A stretch of 49,013 nt of DNA from PVC group bacterium (GTDB lineage: Bacteria > Verrucomicrobiota > Kiritimatiellia > CAIKKV01 > CAITUY01), in the NCBI GenBank assembly GCA_945890715.1, contig CAMDCX010000011.1, forward strand, positions 1 through 49,013, in the 5' to 3' direction. The position numbers were made by a program, and so were the translations under genes. Every line of letters begins with the position of its first letter. Positions within the stretch are counted from its first letter, which is position 1. Under the pieces are notes generated by a model that saw only the letters and a program-made list of their open reading frames with translations, was not told the DNA's origin and did not search any database. This document shows, piece after piece, positions 33,434-41,570 of this stretch.

Positions 33434-34207
33434 ATGAGTTCAAAGCACGACGAACATAAGGACTACGAGCAACTGGACGAGGCCATCGGCCATTCCACGC
33501 ACAAGCTCTTCAACATGAGCCCGAACGATGTGCTCGTTCAAATCTCCCTGCCCGTCGTGCTCATCCTCGCCATTGCCACCCGCCTCATTACCATTGGACA
33601 GGGCATGACCAACCAGAGCCAGAATCCAGCCGTCCTTGACCTGTGGAAACAACACCTCATCCTCCGCGTGGATCGCACGCTTGAACAGTGGGAAAAACAG
33701 TCCGGCCTGCCCCAGTTTTCCGACTTCGGAAGGGTCTATTGGGCCAACCAGTGGCCGGAAGACGACCGGTTCCGCCAATTATGCAAAAAGGCCGAAGAAC
33801 TGGCGGATATGGAAAAACTCAAGGAAACCCTTTATCGGGAATCGCTCAACGCCCACACTTCCACAGAACCCGGAGCCGCCTCGTCCGGCCAGTTTGTCAC
33901 CCTCTATGACTCCCGCTATGCCCCGCCCGGTGTCTCCTCCAATTCCGTCCCCCCCGAATTCAGGATTGATGATACCCGGCGCCAATACGCCTTCCAATAC
34001 ATTGAAGAACGCTGCAAGCGCTGGAACCGGGAAATTGAAGACCTGCAATGGAAACTGGTAGATCAGCTTGCCTCCCGCCTGCCCGCCGGCGATCCCCTCA
34101 CCGATGCGCGCCTGGAAACCCAGATGAAAAACATCGCCACCGCCCTGGAAGCCAAGGGCTACCCGCTGTTGCCTGGCATTACCCGTGAATATCGGAAGGG
34201 ACCCTGA
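33434..34207 (+). CDS. ExbD/MotB-like partner subunit, single-pass membrane protein
   Basis: A 257-residue protein with about 30 hydrophilic N-terminal residues, then one membrane helix: 'SPNDVLVQISLPVVLILAIATRL' read in sections, about 28-52. An aspartate (N-D-V-L-V) precedes the helix at the position where ExbD, TolR and MotB carry the proton-binding Asp. The remaining 200 residues are presumably periplasmic and contain many aromatic and charged residues, including 'FAFQYIEERCKRWNREIEDLQWKL'-like helical sequence. There is no OmpA peptidoglycan-binding domain, so it is not MotB or ZorB proper, and it is longer than ExbD. Tight spacing to both neighbours (6 and 3 bp) implies a complex. Confidence 0.65.
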   Translation: MSSKHDEHKDYEQLDEAIGHSTHKLFNMSPNDVLVQISLPVVLILAIATRLITIGQGMTNQSQNPAVLDLWKQHLILRVDRTLEQWEKQSGLPQFSDFGRVYWANQWPEDDRFRQLCKKAEELADMEKLKETLYRESLNAHTSTEPGAASSGQFVTLYDSRYAPPGVSSNSVPPEFRIDDTRRQYAFQYIEERCKRWNREIEDLQWKLVDQLASRLPAGDPLTDARLETQMKNIATALEAKGYPLLPGITREYRKGP

Positions 34208-34210
34208 ACC

Positions 34211-36595
34211 ATGAAAACAACCCCTTTCATTGCGCTGGGACTCGGCCTTCTTGCCGTATGCGGGAGCCCATCGGGAGGATTCGGAGAACCCACTAACGCA
34301 CGTCCTGCTCAGGCGGATTCCGCCAAGGATCGCGCCAAGTGGCGGCTGGCCACCCTTTCCGCAGCACGCGAGATTCTTGATGAGCTGAATCAACCCAAAC
34401 CGCTTGGAACCGAAGACCGTGCCATCCTGCTTGAAAAACTGAACACCGCCATGCGGGCGGATGTGAAAACCCATGCCGTCCGCGCGGCCAGCCGCACGGT
34501 GTGTACCGGAATTGCCATCCGCATGAGACGGGACAGTCTGGATCAACGATTCAAGGATGTGACTGCCCATGCAAATGAACGATCCACCACCCCTATCCTC
34601 TGGTCCGATGTGGCCTCACACCTCGGTGCCGGCTGGAGTAACACCGTGGAACAAACCCTCCGTTCTTTTGCCGACACCGAATTGGAGCCCCTGTTCAAGG
34701 ATGCCCGGAATCGCGCCGTTGGCCTGCTCCGGCAGGAATGGGAACAGAACCTGCGCTTCCCTTCAGAAAAAGAACTGAATGACATCCTGGGCGAACTTCT
34801 AGCCCGGCATCCCGATACGATGCGTCTCTCAGGCAATGACGAAAAACAGCTTCAACAGAAAATAGCGGCACTGGCCAACCCTGATAACGCCGTTTGTTTT
34901 GAGGAATTAAAATCTCTCCTGAATGACCAGACGCACACGATCTCCATCGAGGTTCGAAAGCAATACGACCAACAACTGGCCCTGCTTGAATCAACGGCCG
35001 CCAAGGGCATCCCGGATGACCGGCGCCAGGCCGCCGTCATTGCCACTGCCCTGATCACCGCCATCGAATCCAGCCTGACTGGCGAACGCGCCAAGGCAAC
35101 TGTGCCGCAATACCCTCTTCTCGCGCCAATCCGGGACAGCATCCCCGGCCGCGCCACCAAACTGGAGACAGACCGCTTCGTCGATTTCATGGCACATCAT
35201 TCCCTTCTCGCCATTCAAGTCGATCCCCTTTCCAATGCCATTCGCTCCAACCCGGAAGCTCACCTCACGCCTGCCGCAAGTGAGACCGTGTTCACCCAAT
35301 CGTTGGCTCCAGCCCTCCGGGAACAAGCCATTACGGCTTATGCCACAGGCGCAAACCCGACCGGCAAGGCTGATTATTTCAAAACACTTCTGACGACCAA
35401 CACGATCATTTCCGGCGCCTTTGAGTCACGATTCCGCCGTGAACTCAACACCGGGCTTCCTGTGGCCCGCCAGATCGTCAGCACGGAACAGTTCACGAAA
35501 TCCTTCTCCTCCCTGGAGAAGCCCGCCATCCTATCCCCCGAGGCATTGCTCGCCCTGCAGGACTCCGGAGGGGCGCCCTTGACCAACCTCACGGAGACCT
35601 TGAAGCTTTTTGATCTTTCCGACCGTAACAGCCATAAGCTCCTCGAGGAAACCGTCAGCCTGGTTCTGACGATTGCCAATCAAAAAGCGCAGGAAGGGTA
35701 CAACGTCCTGACCGCACAGTTGGCGCTGGTTCGAAAACTGGAGCAGGATCGTCTCGACAAACTTCGTCAGGACATCGTCGCGAAACGCCCCTTCAAGGAA
35801 ATCAGAACCGAATGGCAATCTGCGCTGGAAGCCCTCTGGGCGGCCGATTCACGGGCCCGGACAACCCCCTACAAGGATCTTCTGGACCTCACTCTGGCCA
35901 GCTTGAACAAGACCGTCCGGCAGCTCTACGATTCGGTCAAAGACAACCCGAGCACGACGGCAACGCCCACCCCGTCCGAAGCGAGACCCAGTACCGAAAC
36001 CGAACAAGGGAAGATCAAGGAATTGCAACAGAATCCCGCCAAACCGGAAGACCAGAATCAGGAGCAGCCCAAGGAAGTCCAGCCCCCCGCCCCGAAGCCA
36101 AGTCCCAAGGCAGGCGGAAGCGAAGGGGCCTCCAATACGGTTCTCAGCCGTACCCGTGTCGATCGCCGAAATGAGCCCGATGGCATCGTCCTGCTGACCG
36201 CCGCCAACACCGGACCCGCCACGGCACGCTTGCTGAGCCAGGAGGGAACCACAACCTGTACGGCCTCATTTGATCCCGGGAAACCCGGTGATGCCGCTGA
36301 CACCATTTTTACCGCCCTAAAGCCGCAACTGAAGATTATGTGGGATAACACCGTTTCAAACTGGCAGCGGGAACACAGCGGGTTTGGCATCCTGAAGCGC
36401 AAAACCCCACCAAAATTGAAATTGTTTATTGTCATTGAAAGCGACGACATCCGGCATCGTATGAGCCTTCGGCTCCGGCAACACATTGAGGAGGCGCTTC
36501 AGGACTGGTATAAGGGCGGCGAAAAAGGAACCCCTGAAGTTGAGCTGGACTGGAAAGTCGGCCTCACCTTCGATCCGGCTGCGCAACAACTGTGA
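34211..36595 (+). CDS. large exported protein of unknown function linked to the channel pair
   Basis: A 794-residue protein that starts with a secretion signal ('TPFIALGLGLLAVCGSPSGG'); the cysteine could be lipidated but the residue before it (Val) is atypical. Residues 25-575 are mostly helical, with many 'L..E...' patterns and no motif I recognise. A Pro/Thr/Glu/Gln-rich linker at about 579-640 leads to a C-terminal domain (about 641-794) containing 'GIVLLTAANTGPATARLL' and 'KLKLFIVIESDDIRHRMSLRL'. It begins 3 bp after the ExbD-like gene, so it is probably the periplasmic or outer-membrane effector that the channel energises. I know of no named family; function is open. Confidence 0.6.
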   Translation: MKTTPFIALGLGLLAVCGSPSGGFGEPTNARPAQADSAKDRAKWRLATLSAAREILDELNQPKPLGTEDRAILLEKLNTAMRADVKTHAVRAASRTVCTGIAIRMRRDSLDQRFKDVTAHANERSTTPILWSDVASHLGAGWSNTVEQTLRSFADTELEPLFKDARNRAVGLLRQEWEQNLRFPSEKELNDILGELLARHPDTMRLSGNDEKQLQQKIAALANPDNAVCFEELKSLLNDQTHTISIEVRKQYDQQLALLESTAAKGIPDDRRQAAVIATALITAIESSLTGERAKATVPQYPLLAPIRDSIPGRATKLETDRFVDFMAHHSLLAIQVDPLSNAIRSNPEAHLTPAASETVFTQSLAPALREQAITAYATGANPTGKADYFKTLLTTNTIISGAFESRFRRELNTGLPVARQIVSTEQFTKSFSSLEKPAILSPEALLALQDSGGAPLTNLTETLKLFDLSDRNSHKLLEETVSLVLTIANQKAQEGYNVLTAQLALVRKLEQDRLDKLRQDIVAKRPFKEIRTEWQSALEALWAADSRARTTPYKDLLDLTLASLNKTVRQLYDSVKDNPSTTATPTPSEARPSTETEQGKIKELQQNPAKPEDQNQEQPKEVQPPAPKPSPKAGGSEGASNTVLSRTRVDRRNEPDGIVLLTAANTGPATARLLSQEGTTTCTASFDPGKPGDAADTIFTALKPQLKIMWDNTVSNWQREHSGFGILKRKTPPKLKLFIVIESDDIRHRMSLRLRQHIEEALQDWYKGGEKGTPEVELDWKVGLTFDPAAQQL

Positions 36596-36626
36596 ACCTC
36601 GCTCTGCATAATCAAGGAGATTGAAT

Positions 36627-37346
36627 TTGCCCCATCGTTCCATGAGCATCAAGGAGGTCGCCACCTATCTGCATCTGGCGACCGCCGACGTTGAAAAACT
36701 TGTCCGGGAGCGGGAAATTCCCTGCGAAAAACAGGGCGACCGGGTCACCTTCCGCCGTTCCACCATTGACGCCTGGGCCTCGCAGCGTATCCTCGCCCTA
36801 TCCACGCCCCGCCTGGCCGAATACCATTCCAAAACTTCTTCCAAAGTCGGTGAATTCTCCCCCGATTCCGCCATGATGCCGTCACTGATCACGCCCGAAC
36901 GGCTCAATCCGGAAATGACCTCAAAAACCCGTTCATCGGCTATTCGCGACCTGGTGGCCATGGCCGAAAAAAACGATCTGGTTTCGGATCCCGAAGATCT
37001 TCGGAAAATGCTTGAGGAACGGGAAGCGCTTTGTTCAACCGCCCTGCCCGGCGGCTGGGCCGTGCTGCACCCCCGCCATCACGACCCCTATCTGGTCGCC
37101 GAATCCTTCATGGTGCTCGGCCGCACCATCCAGCCGATCCATTTCGGCTCACAGGACGGAAAGCCGACAGATATGTTCTTTCTGCTCTGCTGCCAGGATG
37201 ACCGCCTGCACCTGCATACCCTGGCCCGGCTCTGCACAATGTGCATGGAAACCCCGCTTCTGGATGAACTCCGGACCGCCGATTCCGGAGCCGCCATGCA
37301 GGACATCATTCTCAGGACAGAAGCCGAAATCATCCGCCGCCTGTGA
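36627..37346 (+). CDS. excisionase-like HTH fused to a PTS EIIA (fructose/Ntr-type) domain
   Basis: A 239-residue cytoplasmic protein. The N-terminus is a MerR/excisionase-like helix-turn-helix ('SIKEVATYLHLATADVEKLV' and 'VTFRRSTIDAWAS'). From about 95 an EIIA type 2 domain follows: 'AEKNDLVSDPEDLRKMLEEREALCSTALPGGWAVLHPRH' in sections, with H148 ('VLHPRH') where EIIA-Ntr has its phosphorylated His, and 'FFLLCCQDDRLHLHTLARL'. It likely senses phosphoenolpyruvate-PTS state and may regulate the operon. I prefer a TTG start at 36627: AAGGAG (36614-36619) is 7 nt upstream, while TTG 36621 is too close and ATG 36642 too far. It overlaps pabB by 4 bp. Confidence 0.75.
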   Translation: MPHRSMSIKEVATYLHLATADVEKLVREREIPCEKQGDRVTFRRSTIDAWASQRILALSTPRLAEYHSKTSSKVGEFSPDSAMMPSLITPERLNPEMTSKTRSSAIRDLVAMAEKNDLVSDPEDLRKMLEEREALCSTALPGGWAVLHPRHHDPYLVAESFMVLGRTIQPIHFGSQDGKPTDMFFLLCCQDDRLHLHTLARLCTMCMETPLLDELRTADSGAAMQDIILRTEAEIIRRL

Positions 37347-39118
37347 CACACTCCATTGTCATTCATGACCCGAAAGCCGGACACTGGCTGACCTTCGAAA
37401 ATCCGGTTAGAATTGTTTCCGCTTCCTCCCTGTCGGAAGTCCTTCCCGCCCTGCGCGAGATTGAAGCCGAAGTGAATCAGAACGGTCTTTTTGCGGCGGG
37501 CTTCATGAGTTATGAAGCGGCACCCGCTTTTGATTCCGCCTTGAAGGTCCGGCCTGATGATTCCGGGTTTCCCCTGCTCTGGTTCGGCCTCTATCACGCC
37601 CCCCAGCACACCCTGACCTCCATAGCCTCCGTCGCCGAGGCTATGGAGGCCAGGGCCTTGGCGACGGAGACTGGCTCCTGGCTCCCTACCATAACGCGCG
37701 AGGAGTATGAGACGACGGTGGCGCGACTGCGGCAATATTTATTTACGGGCGACACCTATCAGGTCAATTATACTTTCCGACTCAGGGGCCCCTGCCCGGC
37801 TTCGCCTGAAGCCCTCTTCCACAATCTTGTCCAAGCTCAGGGGCCGCATTATTCGGCCTTCGTGGACACCGGTGACTTCGTCCTCTGTTCGGCCTCGCCT
37901 GAGTTGTTCTTCCGTCTGGAGGGCGACCGCCTGGAATCCCGCCCAATGAAGGGAACCCAGAAACGCGGACTGACCCTTGAGGATGACCGGAATCAGGCCC
38001 AGCGACTGAAGGATTCCGAAAAAAACAGGGCCGAAAACATCATGATCGTCGACATGATCCGGAACGACATGGGACGAATCGCCATTCCCGGAAGTGTGGT
38101 ACCCGAACGGCTTTTTGAAATTGAGCGGTATCCCACCGTCTGGCAAATGGTGTCCACTGTCACCTCACAAACCCGAGCTTCTCTCAGCCACATCTTTTCC
38201 GCCTTGTTTCCCTGTGCCTCCATTACCGGGGCACCCAAACCCCGAACCATGGACATCATCGCCCGGGAGGAGACCACGCCACGTCGGATCTATACAGGCA
38301 CCATCGGCTATCTGGCGCCCGGCCGCCGCGCTCAGTTCAATATTGCCATCCGCACCGTTCTGGTTGATCGCAAGGCCAGCACGGCAGAATATGGCGTGGG
38401 GGGCGGTATTGTATGGGATTCCGAAACCGGAAATGAATACGAGGAGTGCTGGCTCAAGGCGAAGGTGCTAACCGAAACCCCGCCTGTATTTGACCTTCTG
38501 GAGACCCTTCTCTGGACTCCTGAGAACGGCATTTTTCTTTTGGATCGGCACCTGCATCGCCTGGCGGAATCCGCCGAGTATTTCAACATTCCCCTTTCCC
38601 TGCCCACTCTGCGTTCTCTGCTGAATGTTGAATGTTCAACGTTCAATGTTCAGTTTCCCAGCCGCCTCAGACTCCGAGTCGCCCGCGATGGAAACATCAC
38701 CATAGAATCGACCCCTCTGGATCTGAGGGACGCCTCATCTCCCGTCCGTGTCCGTCTGGCGGCGAAGCCGGTTGATCCCGGTGACCGATTCCTCTATCAC
38801 AAGACCACCCATCGGGCTGTTTATGAGCAGGCAAAGGCGGGAGTAGAGGATTGTGACGATGTGCTACTCTGGAATCCAGACGGTGAGCTGACGGAATCCA
38901 CTATAGCCACTATTGTGGTGGAACGTAACGGGGAATTCCTGACACCGCCGGTCCGCTGCGGCTTGTTGCCCGGAACCTACCGTTCGGAATTACTCGATCA
39001 GGGGATCATCAGGGAAGCCATCCTCCCTGTTTCAGAACTCCCCCATTGCGACACAATCCACCTGATCAATTCCGTGCGAAAATGGCGCAAGGCGGTCCTG
39101 ATCCCTACAGCGTCTTAA
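37343..39118 (+). CDS. pabB: aminodeoxychorismate synthase component I fused to aminodeoxychorismate lyase (PabB-PabC)
   Basis: A 591-residue bifunctional enzyme for p-aminobenzoate in folate synthesis. Residues up to about 375 are the chorismate-binding domain: 'FMSYEAAPAFD', 'YQVNYTFRLRG', 'PMKGTQKRG' (lysine of the PIKGT motif), 'ENIMIVDMIRNDMGRIA', 'SITGAPKPRTMDII'. The remainder is a class IV aminotransferase: 'LLETLLWTPENGIFLLDRHLHRL' in sections and 'LYHKTTHRAVYE', where Lys should bind PLP. The start is GTG overlapping the previous TGA. Two small repeats sit in frame: a 13-bp-arm palindrome coding 'SIASVAEAMEA' and a 7-bp-period repeat coding 'LNVECSTFNVQ'. Both fall in likely loops, so the gene is probably functional. 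It overlaps the aminotransferase gene tail by 14 bp. Confidence 0.92.
   Translation: MTHSIVIHDPKAGHWLTFENPVRIVSASSLSEVLPALREIEAEVNQNGLFAAGFMSYEAAPAFDSALKVRPDDSGFPLLWFGLYHAPQHTLTSIASVAEAMEARALATETGSWLPTITREEYETTVARLRQYLFTGDTYQVNYTFRLRGPCPASPEALFHNLVQAQGPHYSAFVDTGDFVLCSASPELFFRLEGDRLESRPMKGTQKRGLTLEDDRNQAQRLKDSEKNRAENIMIVDMIRNDMGRIAIPGSVVPERLFEIERYPTVWQMVSTVTSQTRASLSHIFSALFPCASITGAPKPRTMDIIAREETTPRRIYTGTIGYLAPGRRAQFNIAIRTVLVDRKASTAEYGVGGGIVWDSETGNEYEECWLKAKVLTETPPVFDLLETLLWTPENGIFLLDRHLHRLAESAEYFNIPLSLPTLRSLLNVECSTFNVQFPSRLRLRVARDGNITIESTPLDLRDASSPVRVRLAAKPVDPGDRFLYHKTTHRAVYEQAKAGVEDCDDVLLWNPDGELTESTIATIVVERNGEFLTPPVRCGLLPGTYRSELLDQGIIREAILPVSELPHCDTIHLINSVRKWRKAVLIPTAS
37617..37649 (+). repeat. 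palindrome inserted in the PabB part
   Basis: CCTCCATAGCCTC (37617-37629) and GAGGCTATGGAGG (37637-37649) are perfect 13-bp arms around the 7-nt loop CGTCGCC. A further GGCGACGGAG follows at about 37660-37669. It lies between 'HTLTS' and 'ITREEYE' of the protein, where orthologues are expected to be shorter. Confidence 0.75.
38622..38652 (+). repeat. 7-bp-period repeat inserted in the PabC part
   Basis: Four degenerate heptamers in a row, GAATGTT GAATGTT CAACGTT CAATGTT, encode 'LNVECSTFNVQ'. The same type of translated repeat is familiar from spurious proteins of other repeat-rich genomes. It lies in frame before 'FPSRLRLRVARDG'. Confidence 0.65.
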
Positions 39119-40268
39119 CGAAACGCTCCAGCCGGGTCATGCCTTCCTCGATATTCGCCGTGTTACAGGCATAGGAAAGCCGGATATGCTCGTCGGCACC
39201 GAAGGGAAGTCCGGGCACCACGGCCATCTTTTCCTGAATCAACAGTTTTTCCGCAAAGTGAAGCGAAGACAATCCGAACGCAGCGATATTCGGAAACATG
39301 TAGAACGCGCCGACGGGCTTGACGCAGGTAATCCCCTTGATCGAAGTCAACCGCTCGTGGAAAAACTTCCGTCGTTCATCAAAGGCCTGAACCATCTTCG
39401 TCACGCAATCCTGGGGTCCGCGCAGGGCCGCCACAGCCCCGTATTGGGCAAAGGTGTTGGGGGCCGAGGTGCTATGGCTCTGGAAGGCCGAACAGGCCTT
39501 GACGATCTCAATCGGCCCGGCAAAGTAACCCAGGCGCCAACCGGTCATGGCATACGGCTTGCTGAACCCATTTACCGTGATGGTGCGTTTGAAAATTTCC
39601 GGCGAAAGCGCTCCCACGCTGACCGCCTCCATGCCATCATAAACCATCCGCTCATAGATTTCGTCGGACACAATATAAAGATTGTGCTTCACGGCCACTT
39701 CCGCCAGCGCCCGGAGTTCAGCCCGGCTGTACACCATTCCTGTGGGATTGGAGGGGCTATTGAGGATCAGAGCCTTGGTGCGAGGGGTGATGGCCGCTTC
39801 CAGCTGGGACGCCGTAACCTTCAGTCCGTGGGCTTCGGTTCCACGAACGAACACCGGCTTGCCTCCCGCAACACGCACCATTTCCGGATAACTCAGCCAG
39901 AAGGGGGCGGGAATGATGACTTCATCCCCCTCGCGGCACAACGCCATGAAAATATTGAACAGCGAATGCTTGGCGCCATTGCTGACCAGGATCTGCTCCT
40001 GCTTGTAGGACAATTTGTTTTCAACGGAGAGCTTGTCTGCGATGGCCGCCCGCAATTCCATGATGCCGTCATTGGGAGCATACTTGGTCTTGCCTTCCCG
40101 GAGTGCCTTGGCGGCCGCCTCCTTGATGTGCTCAGGCGTGTCAAAATCAGGCTCACCCGCACCGAATCCGCATACCTTTTCCCCCGCTGCAGCAAGTGCC
40201 TTCGCCTGGGCGTCAATCGCCAGGGTTAACGACGGCGCAATTTTCCCTACCCGCTCATTAAGCTCCAT
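39105..40268 (-). CDS. class I pyridoxal-phosphate aminotransferase (aspartate aminotransferase type)
   Basis: A 387-residue enzyme of the AspC/AAT-I beta family. Motifs: 'AGEPDFDTPEHIKEAA', 'YAPNDGIMELRAAIA', 'APFWLSYPEMVRVAGG', 'LNSPSNPTGMVYS' (cofactor Asn), 'YIVSDEIYERMVYDG' (Asp and Tyr) and 'TVNGFSKPYAMTGWRLGY' with the PLP-binding Lys, and the substrate Arg in 'HIRLSYA'. It should exchange amino groups between aspartate and 2-oxoglutarate, though aromatic or other substrates are possible. The start at 40268 has GGAG upstream and overlaps the NDK-like gene by 11 bp; a longer frame from 40316 lies inside that gene. Confidence 0.93.
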   Translation of the reverse strand: MELNERVGKIAPSLTLAIDAQAKALAAAGEKVCGFGAGEPDFDTPEHIKEAAAKALREGKTKYAPNDGIMELRAAIADKLSVENKLSYKQEQILVSNGAKHSLFNIFMALCREGDEVIIPAPFWLSYPEMVRVAGGKPVFVRGTEAHGLKVTASQLEAAITPRTKALILNSPSNPTGMVYSRAELRALAEVAVKHNLYIVSDEIYERMVYDGMEAVSVGALSPEIFKRTITVNGFSKPYAMTGWRLGYFAGPIEIVKACSAFQSHSTSAPNTFAQYGAVAALRGPQDCVTKMVQAFDERRKFFHERLTSIKGITCVKPVGAFYMFPNIAAFGLSSLHFAEKLLIQEKMAVVPGLPFGADEHIRLSYACNTANIEEGMTRLERFVKTL

Positions 40269-41424
40269 AATACTTCTCCACCCAATCCCGTATTGTATCG
40301 TTTTGAACATCCACAATCTTCATTTCCCGGGCCGCATTCTCAGGCGAATCCGAGGCATGCGCGGCATTGACCATGATATCGCTGCCGTACTCACGGCGCA
40401 CGGAGCCGACCTGCGCCTTGGCCGGATCCGTCGGGCCCAGCAAGTAGCGGATCTTCTCCACGGCACTCATCCCCTTGTAAATCAAAGCGAGGCAATTTTC
40501 CGATCCGGTCTTCGCCTTGTCCGCCTCCGCCACCTCGGAGGGGCGATGTCCGGTCATGAACTTGACGATTTCCTCAAACTGGTGTTCCCCCACAATCGGC
40601 CCGATCTGTTCACCGATCGCCGCCTTGGCGTTCTCGGGAATCTCGATATTCAGGGCCTTTTCAAGGATATCACCGGCGCGCTGCGCGGTGATCTGCTTGA
40701 ACTTTTCGTGAAGAATAGCACGCACCGGCCCGTAAAAATCCTCGGCCTGGGCAACCGTCATGGCGATTTTCCGCAATCCCACAATCCGTAGGCCGGATCG
40801 GGACAACAGGTCGATGATGTGACCCGGGCGGACGGACGGAAACCGGAAATTGTCCGGTTTAATCAGAACGAGCGTGCTTTGGACCCCTTCCGAATCGGAG
40901 ACATCCTGGCTCTGGTCCATGATCCCGCCATCGGTCTCTGAATACTCCGCCCACAAGCGTAGTACCGAAGCGGCCCGTTCAACGGAGGGCGCCACCAGAA
41001 CCGCAGGCTCAAAATAGGTTACTTTCCCAGACTCATCCTCCACATAATCCCCGTAGGTGTCACGAATCGTTTCGCCACCCACCCAGCCGGCGCGGAGATG
41101 CCCCGTGGCTTCGCGCACTTTCTGAATGGCATTCTCCCCTTCAAACGTCAGCAAAATGACACGGCGTCGGCGCCCCGTTGCCGCATCCGGAGCATAGTTT
41201 TTCCGGACATATTCACTCAATAACCGGGCGAACTCAGGCTCCGTCTGGTTGCTTGTCAGCAGGGAATCGGCATAGCGAGTCACCAGTTCCTGGCTCGGAC
41301 CGAACATGCGGGCGGCCGCCAACTCCAATCCGGTACGGCTCATCAGCCGTCCAATGACTCCACCCGTCCGTGATTTCGAGATCGTATAGGGATTAATCAG
41401 TGCAAATGCCAGTTCCTGTGCCAT
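40258..41424 (-). CDS. tandem-domain nucleoside-diphosphate-kinase-like protein
   Basis: A 388-residue protein made of two NDK-like domains. The first (about 1-170) begins 'LAFALINPYTISKSRTGGVIGRLMSRTGLEL' and has 'ATGHLRAGWVGGETIRDTYGDYV' but no catalytic His after it ('YFEPAVLVAPSVERA'). The second (about 195-388) begins 'STLVLIKPDNFRFP' and keeps the phospho-acceptor: H356 in 'NAAHASDSPENAAREM'. Single NDKs are about 140 residues, so both domains also carry an insertion, seen in the second as 'KALNIEIPENAKAAIGEQIG'. The active domain should transfer gamma-phosphates between nucleotides; the first is likely regulatory or structural. The start at 41424 follows the domain boundary. Confidence 0.85.
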   Translation of the reverse strand: MAQELAFALINPYTISKSRTGGVIGRLMSRTGLELAAARMFGPSQELVTRYADSLLTSNQTEPEFARLLSEYVRKNYAPDAATGRRRRVILLTFEGENAIQKVREATGHLRAGWVGGETIRDTYGDYVEDESGKVTYFEPAVLVAPSVERAASVLRLWAEYSETDGGIMDQSQDVSDSEGVQSTLVLIKPDNFRFPSVRPGHIIDLLSRSGLRIVGLRKIAMTVAQAEDFYGPVRAILHEKFKQITAQRAGDILEKALNIEIPENAKAAIGEQIGPIVGEHQFEEIVKFMTGHRPSEVAEADKAKTGSENCLALIYKGMSAVEKIRYLLGPTDPAKAQVGSVRREYGSDIMVNAAHASDSPENAAREMKIVDVQNDTIRDWVEKYYGA

Positions 41425-41517
41425 AAAACGGTCCTGCTTTCTCTTCGCGTGCCCCACAATTCGGGCGAAGTATCCCGATTGCATTCCTGCGAATCAAGCC
41501 TAATCCTCGTAAAAGAT

Positions 41518-41546
41518 TTGACATAATCAGAAGGGTTCGCCATGCT
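41518..41546 (+). promoter_or_regulatory. possible promoter of the response regulator operon
   Basis: A perfect TTGACA -35 box at 41518-41523 is followed after 17 bp by CATGCT, a poor -10 match, about 25 bp before the ATG. Supporting evidence is only the -35 box and the divergent intergenic position. Confidence 0.3.
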
Positions 41547-41570
41547 GAATCAACAGGGAAGGGTTTACTT

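Noticed and set aside
32288-34207. Standard Zorya defence (zorAB)
   Set aside because: The partner lacks the OmpA/MotB peptidoglycan-binding domain and no ZorC, ZorD or ZorE is adjacent; only the architecture is similar.
32288-34207. Tol-Pal operon
   Set aside because: No TolA, TolB or Pal gene is adjacent, the second protein is longer than TolR and the third protein has no TolB propeller repeats.
39186-40229. 347-residue plus-strand frame opposite the aminotransferase
   Set aside because: The minus-strand protein has all class I aminotransferase motifs; the plus frame has none.
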